A stretch of DNA of 5,948 bases from Alphaproteobacteria bacterium (GTDB lineage Bacteria > Myxococcota_A > UBA796 > GCA-2862545), in assembly GCA_020632955.1 (NCBI GenBank), contig JACKEO010000040.1, positions 1 to 5,948 on the forward strand. Reading direction: 5' to 3'. Below, in pieces: positions 1-5,948 of the stretch. Position 1 is the stretch's first letter. Every line of letters starts with the position of its first letter. The notes beneath the pieces were generated by a model. That model did not search any database. It was not told the DNA's origin and worked only from the letters and a program-made list of their open reading frames with translations. The position numbers and the translations under genes were made by a program.

Positions 1-236
1 GGCTCCGCGGCGCAGACGGGCCCGGGACCGCGGCGCTGGTCGTGAGGCCCGGGCAGGATGCGCGACGGGTGGTCGTGTGCAGCGGCTCGCAGATCGTCGC
101 CACGATGAAGATCGGGCTGGGCGCGCAGCGGCCTGCCGTGGCGTCCGCACAGGGACGGCCGTGGCAGGTGTCCTACGTCGGACGCTTGCGGGGGCGCGTC
201 CGGCAGCTGGTCACGGTGTACGACCAGGCGGAGTGA
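1..236 (+). CDS. C-terminal end of an unrecognised protein (5'-truncated by window edge)
   Basis: An open frame runs in from the left edge (first full codon at base 3) and stops with TGA at 234-236, giving 77 residues. Almost every codon ends in G or C, the pattern of a genuine gene here, and no stop interrupts the frame back to the edge. A GTG at 42 could serve as a start, but the reading frame is equally coding-like before it and no Shine-Dalgarno is evident, so I treat this as the tail of a longer gene. The residues alternate short hydrophobic strands (RRVVVCSGSQIVATMKI, then WQVSYVGRLRG and RQLVTVYDQAE at the end), suggesting a beta-rich C-terminal domain with one cysteine. I do not recognise the family and assign no function. 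The next gene on this strand starts about 200 bp downstream. Confidence 0.65.
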   Translation, partial: LRGADGPGTAALVVRPGQDARRVVVCSGSQIVATMKIGLGAQRPAVASAQGRPWQVSYVGRLRGRVRQLVTVYDQAE

Positions 237-263
237 CGCGTCGGCCTCGAGGTCGCGGACGGA

Positions 264-275
264 CCCGGTACCGGG
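264..275. repeat. 12-bp perfect palindrome
   Basis: CCCGGTACCGGG reads identically on both strands, 28 bp after the stop of the first gene. It is nested in a weaker GGAC...GTCC inverted repeat (261-264 with 278-281). It could be a small operator or part of a transcript-end structure. In DNA this GC-rich a 12-bp palindrome can also arise by chance, so no role is claimed. Confidence 0.3.
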
Positions 276-326
276 GCGTCCCGCTCGCGGGCTCGTGACA
301 GCGTGTCGCCCTCGAGACGGGCGCGA

Positions 327-343
327 GGCGTCGTGTCGACGCC
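327..343 (+). terminator. Candidate hairpin terminator after the first gene
   Basis: A perfect 7-bp stem, GGCGTCG-TGT-CGACGCC, lies 90 bp after the stop of the truncated first gene and 89 bp before the ATG of the S9 hydrolase. All seven pairs are Watson-Crick and the loop is three bases. There is no T-tract after it (CTGTCCC follows), so it is not a classic intrinsic terminator. It might be a Rho-independent terminator of the T-poor kind seen in GC-rich bacteria, or simply structure in the leader of the next gene. Confidence 0.3.
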
Positions 344-375
344 CTGTCCCACGAGGGGTCCGTCGGGCCGCGAGA

Positions 376-428
376 ACGGGCATGGAAGCTGGCACGGCGC
401 GTGCTTTCGCGAGCCCGTCGTGCGGAGG
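376..428 (+). promoter_or_regulatory. Shine-Dalgarno and folded leader of the S9 hydrolase gene
   Basis: GGAGG at 424-428 sits four bases before the ATG at 433 and is the best ribosome-binding site in the leader. Just before it lies a nested inverted repeat: ACGGGC at 376-381 can pair with GCCCGT at 413-418, enclosing a GCACG-GCG-CGTGC hairpin (392-404) followed by TTT. The fold ends six bases before the Shine-Dalgarno, so it leaves the site free while presenting structure immediately upstream. Whether it regulates anything is unknown. A second, weaker site (GGAG at 459-462) precedes an alternative GTG start at 469 with six bases of spacing. Confidence 0.45.
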
Positions 429-432
429 GTCC

Positions 433-2454
433 ATGGAGACGGGGAGCGCTCGCGACCTGGAGCGCGGCGTGGTCGGGACGCGAGGCCGAGCGGTCGCATG
501 GCGACTTCCGCGCCGCGCCCTGGGGATGTGCCTGCTGGCGCTGCCCTGCCTCGCGCGCGCCGAGGTGCCGCCCTCGGGGATCGTCGACCCGGACGCGCCG
601 GAGGTGGTGGCGTGGACCGATCGCGAGACCGAGCTGGCGAGGGCGTGGATCGGGGACACGTCCGACGTCGAGCAGGCGCTGGTGGCCTGGGAGGACGCGG
701 AGCCGACGGCGGATCTGCTGGCGGTCGCCGGTGGCGTCTCGGCGTGGCAGGGCTGCGGCAGCCGGGCCCAGACGGCGTGGTGGCGCCTCGAGGAGGGACA
801 GGAGGAGGCCTTCGTCGTGCCCGTCGAGGAGGCGCGGGCCTGTGCCGCCAGCTTCTCCCGCGACGGGCGCCACCTCGCGGTGGGCTGGCGTGGCCCCGGC
901 CAGGACGCGGACTGCGTGCTGTGGCGCTACACGCGCGGCGGCGCGCCCGAAGGGGAACGGCTCCCGGTGCGCGCCCGCGAGGTCGCCGCCGCGTGGTCGC
1001 CCGACGCGACCCGTCTGCTCGTGGGGCTGACCGACGACGAGGGCGCAGGTCGGCTGGGTGTCCTCGGCGAGGACGGCGCGTGGCTCGGTCCCCTCGTCCC
1101 GCTCCCGGACGCACCCCTGCTCGCGTGGGAGGAGGAGGCCGTCGTCACGGTCTGGGTGAGGTCGGGGGAGGGCTTGCAGCCCCACCTGGGTCGGTACGAC
1201 CAGCTCGTGCCGGTGCCCGCGAAGACGGGCTGGCTGGAGGTGCCGGGCGTGGGCAGGGCGAAGGTCGAGCACACGTCCCGCTCCGCGGAGGGGAGGTCCG
1301 TGTCGACCATGTCGTGGAAGTGGGCAGATGCGGGCACGGCGTCGCCGCACGCGAAACCCGCTGCGGGGGCCGCGAGCGCGATGGCATCGGCCTTCTCCAC
1401 GACGCACAATGCGTACGTGTGGAGCGATGCGGGACTGGGGTCGAGCCGCCCCGCGGGCGGGGTCGATGTCCCGTCCGGTCGGGGCGACCTGATGCTGATG
1501 CTCCCGGGCGGCCCCGCGCATGCCCTGATGTTCGTCCTCGGCGAACAGACGGCGGGTGCGCGGCTCCTGTCCGGGGCGGCGTGTGCGTCCAGGACCTGCT
1601 TGGAGCGGGTGTACGGCCCTCACGCAGTCCGGCCGGCGCGGGCGCTCACGGTGCCGCGACGCGATGGCGAGACCCTCGACGTGTGGGTGCTCGAGAGCGA
1701 CGCCACGGTGCGAGGGGACGCGCCCGTGCGCCTGCACGTGTACGGGGGCTTCGGCAACGAGACCTGGCCCTACGCCTCCGCTGCGGATGAGCTGTGGGCC
1801 GCGGCGGGCGGGCTGGTCGCCTGGGCCCGGCTGCGTGGCGATGCGCCGGCAGAGGGCGGGCGGCACCACCGAGGACCCCACCGCGCGGTGGTCTTCGAGG
1901 ACGCGGTGGACGTGGCCCGCGGCCTGGTCGACGCCGGGCTCACCCGCCCGGGTCGCATCGTGCTCCTCGGCATGAGCAACGGCGGCCTCACGGCGGTGGG
2001 GGCGATGGCACGGGCCCCGGATCTGTTCGGCGCCGTGGTGGCGGATGCGGGGCTCTACGACCTGGTGGAGGGTCCGAGGCTCGGGCGGTGGTGGCCGGGG
2101 GAGTACGGGCGGCCCGCGTGGAGACCGCGCGTCCTGCGTGCGCTGTCCCCGGTGCACGACGCGCCCTCCGCGCACCCTCCGATCCTGCTCCGGACGGGTC
2201 GGGCCGATCCCATCGTGTCCCCGATCCACACGTACCGGGAGGCGGCCGCCCTGGCGCCCACCCAGGGGCTCACCCTGCTGCGCGTGTGGCCGTGGGAAGG
2301 CCACCTTTCGACCCCGCCGGAGGATGCGCGGGAGGTGGAGGCGGAGGCGCTGGTGTTCGCGACCAGGGCGTTGGGCCTGCCTGCGGAATGGCTGGTGGGG
2401 GGCGACGCGGACGGGTCGTCCGGCCCAGCGGGTCGGAGCGGGTCAGGTGGGTGA
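433..2454 (+). CDS. Secreted prolyl-oligopeptidase-family (S9) serine hydrolase
   Basis: A 673-residue protein, close to the usual length of prolyl oligopeptidases, which cleave short peptides. Start: ATG 433, four bases after GGAGG; GTG 469 (GGAG, six-base spacing) is the alternative, and a frame-open GTG at 295 has no support. The N-terminus is a type I signal peptide: RR, then the hydrophobic stretch ALGMCLLALPCL, then ARA before EVPP (about residue 44), so export is expected. Residues ~44-400 look like a beta-propeller, with blade motifs such as SFSRDGRHLAV (~141) and WSPDATRLLVG (~189). The alpha/beta-hydrolase domain begins near residue 405 (LTVPRRDGE) and carries YGGFG (437), the nucleophile elbow GMSNGG with Ser515, Asp592 in GRADPIV, and His624 in WEGHLS. 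These are seen in the sequence and match the family triad. The usual RGGGE motif reads RGDAP (468-472), and the Arg that follows the catalytic Asp in classical enzymes is absent, so specificity may differ. The fold and family are secure; the substrate is unknown. Confidence 0.92.
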   Translation: METGSARDLERGVVGTRGRAVAWRLPRRALGMCLLALPCLARAEVPPSGIVDPDAPEVVAWTDRETELARAWIGDTSDVEQALVAWEDAEPTADLLAVAGGVSAWQGCGSRAQTAWWRLEEGQEEAFVVPVEEARACAASFSRDGRHLAVGWRGPGQDADCVLWRYTRGGAPEGERLPVRAREVAAAWSPDATRLLVGLTDDEGAGRLGVLGEDGAWLGPLVPLPDAPLLAWEEEAVVTVWVRSGEGLQPHLGRYDQLVPVPAKTGWLEVPGVGRAKVEHTSRSAEGRSVSTMSWKWADAGTASPHAKPAAGAASAMASAFSTTHNAYVWSDAGLGSSRPAGGVDVPSGRGDLMLMLPGGPAHALMFVLGEQTAGARLLSGAACASRTCLERVYGPHAVRPARALTVPRRDGETLDVWVLESDATVRGDAPVRLHVYGGFGNETWPYASAADELWAAAGGLVAWARLRGDAPAEGGRHHRGPHRAVVFEDAVDVARGLVDAGLTRPGRIVLLGMSNGGLTAVGAMARAPDLFGAVVADAGLYDLVEGPRLGRWWPGEYGRPAWRPRVLRALSPVHDAPSAHPPILLRTGRADPIVSPIHTYREAAALAPTQGLTLLRVWPWEGHLSTPPEDAREVEAEALVFATRALGLPAEWLVGGDADGSSGPAGRSGSGG

Positions 2455-2481
2455 TGATGGGAGCGAGATCCGGAACGATGT

Positions 2482-2504
2482 CCTGGAGAGCGGCCCGTTC
2501 CAGG
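2482..2504 (+). terminator. Weak hairpin downstream of the S9 hydrolase
   Basis: CCTGGA (2482-2487) and TCCAGG (2499-2504) form a perfect 6-bp stem around an 11-base GC-rich loop, 27 bp after the hydrolase stop codon. No T-run follows. It is the only clear inverted repeat I found in the 162-bp gap 2455-2616, which otherwise holds no convincing promoter, small gene or repeat. A role in ending the hydrolase transcript is possible but unproven. Confidence 0.22.
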
Positions 2505-2616
2505 GTAGTCTCCCCAACGGCTTCGAGGCAGTGATCTTCTGATGTCTTCGCACAGACTCATGTCCATGCTTCCCTCTCCCTGCATCGAATCGGTCGATCG
2601 TGGACAATCATCGAAG

Positions 2617-3213
2617 ATGCGCTGGGCCGCCAACGTCTTCGTGGCGACATGGTTCTCTGCTTGTGCTGGCCCCACGAGTGGAGAAATTGATTCCTCCGCC
2701 CATGCAGAGGATTGTGCTACCGATCTCGAATACTCGGCGCAACACCTCAACCCGTGCATTCCCTTTCTGTTGAAGAAGCCAACGGTGTGTATCCGGTCGG
2801 CGTCCGATGCATGCGAACCCGTAGCCGAGGCCGAAGCTCTCCGCTGGGGCTACCTCGCATGGGGCACCAATGGGATGCATCTTCGGTTGCCTGACAACGC
2901 ATCATCCATGACACGGTGGCACTTCCCGTGCGGCGGACGAAGCAAGAGTGATACGTTCCTTGCGCGAGCCACGCTGTTGCTCCCCGCTGGGGGTTGCTCG
3001 ATGGGCAAGCCTGCCGGTTGCGAGGACTTCCGCGACGCGGCGATGGCGTGCGAATGGACGTCGCCCTCGGCAATCCAGGTGCCCGACTACGTGGTTCGCG
3101 ATGTCCATCTTGGCTTCGACGAGTTGGGCGCGAAGATGACCTATCTGGGTACAAGGGTCGGAGACGATACTGGTGTGGAGGTCGTCGTCCGTTGGTTGTA
3201 CTGCGATCCATAG
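2617..3213 (+). CDS. Cysteine-rich putative lipoprotein of unknown family
   Basis: 198 residues from ATG 2617. The start is chosen because it gives a compact lipoprotein signal: Met-Arg, the hydrophobic stretch WAANVFVATW, and a lipobox-like FSA before Cys16. Residue +2 is Ala, not Asp, so by the Lol sorting rule the protein would go to the outer membrane. An upstream in-frame ATG (2542) would bury this signal behind 25 polar residues; neither start has a strong Shine-Dalgarno. The mature chain has nine further cysteines (33, 47, 58, 66, 105, 127, 135, 145, 196), consistent with a disulfide-stabilised periplasmic or surface domain, though the odd number leaves one unpaired. I recognise no domain. 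Base composition is far less GC-rich (about 53-58% in sampled lines) than the flanking genes and many codons end in A or T, suggesting acquisition or relaxed selection. The lipoprotein call is moderately sure, since Phe at -3 is not ideal. Confidence 0.7.
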   Translation: MRWAANVFVATWFSACAGPTSGEIDSSAHAEDCATDLEYSAQHLNPCIPFLLKKPTVCIRSASDACEPVAEAEALRWGYLAWGTNGMHLRLPDNASSMTRWHFPCGGRSKSDTFLARATLLLPAGGCSMGKPAGCEDFRDAAMACEWTSPSAIQVPDYVVRDVHLGFDELGAKMTYLGTRVGDDTGVEVVVRWLYCDP

Positions 3214-3318
3214 TGTCGCCCTCCACCCTCAACTCGGACCTTGGAACTTGCGGACACACCTCATTTGACCCATCATGGGGGATTGTTCCGCGTACACCCT
3301 CACCTCGGCTCCGGGACG

Positions 3319-4290
3319 ATGCGACGATCTCATCGACGACCAGCGCGCTCGAGCGTGGCGGCACTCACCTTGGGGCTTGGCGCTTGTTCCCCATCTGGTT
3401 CGGACGCCGATTTCCCCGGTCCCACGGGTGACCCAGACGACATCGACACCAACGACAGCGCGGATCCACCCGACAGCGGCGATTCCGCCGAACCCGGCGA
3501 TCCCTGGATCAGGGTCGGCACGTACATCGCTTGCGCGGGACGGGCGGATGTGCCCATGCAGTGCTGGGGGGGGTTCCGAGGCGACACGACGAATCCGGCG
3601 TGGATCGACTCGGCGCCACGGGTCGCTGCGGCCAGCGCCGCGGCACTGAATGGTCGAACGTTCCATGTGGTCGACATCTCGGGCCAGCGACACTCCTGGC
3701 CCCCGTCATCTGACTCTGGGTCCCTGGGGTTGCCCACGACGTCCTTGCGAGGCGTCGACGCCTACCTGCACGAGCTGTGCGTCGTGGGCATGGATCACGC
3801 GTTCGCGTGCGCGGGCCACCTGTTTCGCGGGTCGGGGCTCGAGGATGTCCAGGCGGGATCGATCCACTTGAACGCGAACGGAGGGTGCCTCGTCGATGTG
3901 GACGGCATCGCCCGATGTGTGGGGCCAGGGCTGACATCGCTCGATGGACTTCCGGTGCGGTCGTTGGACCTCGTGGGTGCGGGCGGATGCCTCGTCTCTC
4001 CATCGGGAGTGCCCTCGTGCACACCCGGACTGGCCGTGCCACCCGCTCACGCGTTCTCACGCCTGGCCGTCGCCGACGCTGGCGGCTGTGGCATCACGAC
4101 GACCGATGGACGCGTCGTCTGCTGGGGCGTGGGCGAGCTGGAGACGGAGGCGCCCTCCTCCCTCGGCTGGGTGGACGCGGACATCGGGCTCGGCGTCGCA
4201 TGCGCGATCGACGCTGACGCCTCGATCGCGTGTTGGGGCGATTCCGTCGGCAGGATCGTCGAACGAGCTCCGCCTTCACTCGGTCCATGA
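3319..4290 (+). CDS. RCC1-like seven-unit propeller lipoprotein with acidic linker
   Basis: 323 residues. ATG 3319 is chosen because it yields a textbook lipoprotein signal: a basic MRRSHRRPARSS, the hydrophobic VAALTLGL, and the lipobox LGAC with Cys23. The frame is open back to TTG 3241, which is an unlikely start; the Shine-Dalgarno is weak. Ser at +2 predicts outer-membrane sorting. Residues 27-61 form a linker rich in Asp, Ser, Pro and Gly, of the kind that holds domains off the surface. The rest is seven degenerate units 33-43 residues apart, each with a Gly-rich strand, a cysteine, nine or ten residues, a second cysteine and often Trp-Gly. Cysteine pairs are at 72/82, 154/164, 190/200, 224/234, 257/268 and 295/305; the second unit has Phe115 and Ser126 instead. 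The CWG signature and seven-fold count match RCC1/BNR-type beta-propellers, which in bacteria are mostly extracellular binding domains. The ligand is unknown. A G8 tract lies in the first unit (3566-3573). Confidence 0.83.
   Translation: MRRSHRRPARSSVAALTLGLGACSPSGSDADFPGPTGDPDDIDTNDSADPPDSGDSAEPGDPWIRVGTYIACAGRADVPMQCWGGFRGDTTNPAWIDSAPRVAAASAAALNGRTFHVVDISGQRHSWPPSSDSGSLGLPTTSLRGVDAYLHELCVVGMDHAFACAGHLFRGSGLEDVQAGSIHLNANGGCLVDVDGIARCVGPGLTSLDGLPVRSLDLVGAGGCLVSPSGVPSCTPGLAVPPAHAFSRLAVADAGGCGITTTDGRVVCWGVGELETEAPSSLGWVDADIGLGVACAIDADASIACWGDSVGRIVERAPPSLGP
3566..3573 (+). repeat. Homopolymeric G8 tract inside the propeller lipoprotein gene
   Basis: Eight consecutive G residues fall within the codons for Trp-Gly-Gly of the first propeller unit. 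Loss of one G would shift translation to a TGA at 3647-3649, and gain of one would lead to a TGA at 3711-3713, so slippage in either direction would give a short, non-functional lipoprotein. Tracts of this length act as contingency sites in some pathogens' surface genes; in GC-rich DNA it may simply be compositional. Confidence 0.9.
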
Positions 4291-4331
4291 GCGTCCGTGG
4301 ACTTCCCCCGGGGAGCTGCGCCCGGCGGGTC

Positions 4332-4354
4332 GCCACCTCCACGAGGTGTGTGGC
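4332..4354. terminator. Candidate bidirectional terminator between convergent genes
   Basis: The 87-bp gap between the two convergent stop codons contains CACCTC-CAC-GAGGTG (4334-4348), a perfect 6-bp stem with a three-base loop. Outer GC/GC pairs can extend it if a short bulge is allowed on the right side. A hairpin here can serve both transcripts. Neither side has a T-run, so if it terminates transcription it is not of the classic form. Confidence 0.35.
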
Positions 4355-4377
4355 GCCCGGCTGATCTGGCGGTTCGA

Positions 4378-5948
4378 TCAACCCGCCACGGTCGGCGCGA
4401 GCTGCCCCACGCCCCCCCGCGCCGCCCACCCCACCAGGCTCGTCAGCCGCACCACCTCGTCGGGCCCGAGCCCCGCGTCGCCCGCCAGCAGCGCGGCCAG
4501 GCCCTCCTGCCGCGCCCGCGCCGCGAGCTCGGGTGGCGCCGGCGACGTGAGCAACAGGGCCTCCACGGCGGCACCCAGGTCGCCGGTGAGCGCGAGGGCG
4601 ATGCGGTCGGCGTGCAGCTGGGCGCGCAGGCGGGCGCCGCCCAGCAGGGTGGGTCCCAGGCCGCGCGGGCCCGCCGGACCCGCGAGGCGGCGCTCCACCC
4701 ACGGGGAGGCCAGGCGGGAGGCCTTGTCGACGGCCTTGCGCGCCGCGAAGACCCGCCGGGTGGCGCGCAGCAGGCGCTCCAGGCGGGCCAGGTGGTCCAC
4801 GCCGGGCACCAGGGTCAGCAGGTCCACCGCGTCCTCGGCCAGGCCCGCGTAGCGACCGAAGACCCGGTAGAGCTGGCGGGAGGTGCCCACCAGGGAGGGG
4901 TCGCTCTCGAGGGCGGGGTGGCCGGCGGCGAGCAGGGCCAGGGGCACGGCGAGGGCGCAGCGCAGCGGCGCCGGGGCCAGCGCGCGCGCGCCGCCGGGCA
5001 GGTGGGCGGCGCCCAGGAGCACCGCCGGCGGCGTGGTGGGCCAGGTGGCGAGGCCGAAGTCGCCGGGGCCGCGGAAGACGAACACCTCCGGCGGCGCGAT
5101 CCGCAGCCGTGCGGCGAGGTCCGCCACCACGTCGGCGGCGTCGGGGTGGGCCGTGGCCAGCGGCTCCAGGCCGCGCACGAGCTCGGCGCGGTCGGGCAGG
5201 GCGGGCGCGAGCAGGCCGTCGCCGAGCGGAGCCAGCCAGCCCTCGAGCGACGGCGGCAGCAGGGCGTCCCGGGCGGGCGCGTCCAGGGCGTCGCGCGCCG
5301 CGAAGGGGACGGCCTCGGGGCAGGTCTCGCCGCCGAGCACCCGCCGCAGGTGGGCCCAGCGCGCGGCGAGGCCGGGGTCCTCGGGGTCGAGGTCCAGCGC
5401 GCGCGCGTAGGTCCCGGGGTGGAGGCAGCCGGCCTCCACGGCCTGCACCAGCGCCTCGCGGCGGGCCGCACCGGTGTGCAGGCGGGCCGCCTCCAGCCAG
5501 AGGGGGGCGGGATCGGCGGTGTCGGGACGTGCGGCCTGGGTCGCGAGCACGGCCGCGGCGCCCTCGGCATCCCCGAGCGCCTCCCGCGCGCGGGCGAGCT
5601 CCTGCGCGGCGCCCACGTCGTCGGGGTGGTGACGGAGCACCGCCTCCCACGTGGGGGCCGCCACCGCAGGCCGATCGTGCACCTGCGCCAGACCCGCCAG
5701 GGTCCGCAGCGCCTCGGGGTCGTCGAGGGGGACGGTGGTCTCGCCCTCGGGGTCCTGCGCCAGGGCCTGCACCCACGCGGCCCGCGCGCCCGCCCGCTGG
5801 CCGCGGACCCAGCGACGTGCCGCCAGGGCCCACGGCGCCTGCGGCGACCCCGCGAGGTGCAGGGCGCGCACCCAGGTGTCGACGGGGTCCGTGCCGAGGT
5901 CGGGGGCGGGGTCGTCGGTCGCGGACGGGGGAGCGAGGGGGGCGAGCG
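4378..5948 (-). CDS. Large TPR protein with a degenerate M48-peptidase-like C-terminal module (N-terminus beyond window)
   Basis: Visible are 522 residues ending at TGA (complement of 4378-4380). A GTG at 5871 could start it, but the frame stays open and coding-like for 25 more codons to the right edge and no Shine-Dalgarno precedes that GTG, so the gene probably begins outside. Numbering from Val at 5871 as residue 1: residues ~10-180 are TPR-like helical repeats (AGARAAWVQALAQDPEG; WEAVLRHHPDD; ALDLDPEDPGLAARW), usually protein-binding. Residues ~230-445 follow the order of an M48 zinc-peptidase domain: PPEVFVFRGPG strand, a PPAVLLGAAHL strand, a helix LRCALAVPLALLAAGH where HExxH should lie, and QLHADRIALALTGD where the ExxxD zinc-ligand helix should lie. 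HExxH reads VPLAL (309-313) and the Glu ligand is Gln418, so no metal site remains. No signal peptide is visible. It is likely a scaffold or regulatory protein; the M48 relationship is inferred by eye and could be wrong. Confidence 0.82.
   Translation of the reverse strand, partial: LAPLAPPSATDDPAPDLGTDPVDTWVRALHLAGSPQAPWALAARRWVRGQRAGARAAWVQALAQDPEGETTVPLDDPEALRTLAGLAQVHDRPAVAAPTWEAVLRHHPDDVGAAQELARAREALGDAEGAAAVLATQAARPDTADPAPLWLEAARLHTGAARREALVQAVEAGCLHPGTYARALDLDPEDPGLAARWAHLRRVLGGETCPEAVPFAARDALDAPARDALLPPSLEGWLAPLGDGLLAPALPDRAELVRGLEPLATAHPDAADVVADLAARLRIAPPEVFVFRGPGDFGLATWPTTPPAVLLGAAHLPGGARALAPAPLRCALAVPLALLAAGHPALESDPSLVGTSRQLYRVFGRYAGLAEDAVDLLTLVPGVDHLARLERLLRATRRVFAARKAVDKASRLASPWVERRLAGPAGPRGLGPTLLGGARLRAQLHADRIALALTGDLGAAVEALLLTSPAPPELAARARQEGLAALLAGDAGLGPDEVVRLTSLVGWAARGGVGQLAPTVAG

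Noticed and set aside
295..432. N-terminal extension of the hydrolase to GTG 295 or ATG 382
   Set aside because: It would place 60 or more polar, Arg-rich residues before the signal peptide and has no strong Shine-Dalgarno, whereas ATG 433 follows GGAGG at four bases.
211..2304. 697-codon open frame on the - strand opposite the S9 hydrolase
   Set aside because: The + strand frame has the S9 triad, a signal peptide and a good Shine-Dalgarno. The antisense product is Arg/Pro/His/Gly-rich with no recognisable domain. Long antisense frames are expected where codon third positions are nearly all G/C.
2453..2534. 26-codon ORF beginning ATGATG that overlaps the hydrolase stop (TGATGATG)
   Set aside because: The stop-start overlap suggests translational coupling, but the peptide is short, basic and featureless, there is no clear separate Shine-Dalgarno, and the frame is the tail of a shadow frame of the hydrolase.
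3248..3276. Possible sigma-70-like promoter before the propeller lipoprotein (TTGCGG, 17 bp, CATCAT)
   Set aside because: Only three of six and four of six bases match the consensus boxes. A second TTGACC at 3265 has no properly spaced partner. Too weak to annotate.
4412..4418. C7 run near the 3' end of the TPR gene as a second slippage site
   Set aside because: It lies about a dozen codons before the stop, so a slip would change only the last few residues, and such runs are expected in DNA this GC-rich.
4094..5833. 579-codon alternative frame on the - strand overlapping the TPR protein
   Set aside because: Its translation is almost entirely Ala/Gly/Arg/Pro and it crosses both the convergent gap and the propeller gene antisense. 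The overlapping frame ending at 4378 has TPR and peptidase-like segments.
1..5948. CRISPR arrays, tRNAs, rRNAs, insertion sequences, attachment sites
   Set aside because: No evenly spaced direct repeats, no cloverleaf or rRNA signature, no transposase or integrase motif and no paired terminal repeats were seen on either strand.

Overview
The window is GC-rich (roughly 70% or more over most of its length, with strongly G/C-ending codons). It encodes a mix of exported and repeat proteins typical of large-genome predatory or social deltaproteobacteria. An aspartate/serine/proline-rich linker behind a lipobox, an RCC1-like lipoprotein and a very Ala/Arg/Leu-rich TPR protein all suggest Myxococcota or a relative. 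That assignment is inference: no rRNA or other marker gene is present.

Layout, left to right. Four genes lie on the + strand: (1) the C-terminal end of an unrecognised protein entering from the left (1-236); (2) a secreted prolyl-oligopeptidase-family (S9) serine hydrolase (433-2454); (3) a cysteine-rich putative lipoprotein of unknown family (2617-3213); (4) a lipoprotein with an acidic linker and a seven-unit, cysteine-paired RCC1-like propeller (3319-4290). On the - strand, converging on gene 4, is a large TPR protein (5948-4378). It runs off the right edge at its N-terminus and ends in what looks like a catalytically dead M48-metallopeptidase-like module. Intergenic stretches are all under 200 bases and hold only hairpins and a Shine-Dalgarno site.

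The three complete + strand products all carry export signals (one signal-peptidase-I type, two lipobox type), so this is a cell-envelope/secreted set. Spacings of 100-200 bp between genes argue against a tight operon, and no shared pathway can be shown. The block from about 2455 to 3300 is clearly less GC-rich (about 53-58% in sampled lines) than its flanks and may have a different history.

No CRISPR array, tRNA, rRNA, insertion sequence, integrase or recognisable defence system was found. The points most worth a second look are the propeller lipoprotein with regular C-x9-C pairs and a G8 slippage tract, the pseudo-peptidase module, and the altered active-site neighbourhood of the S9 enzyme.
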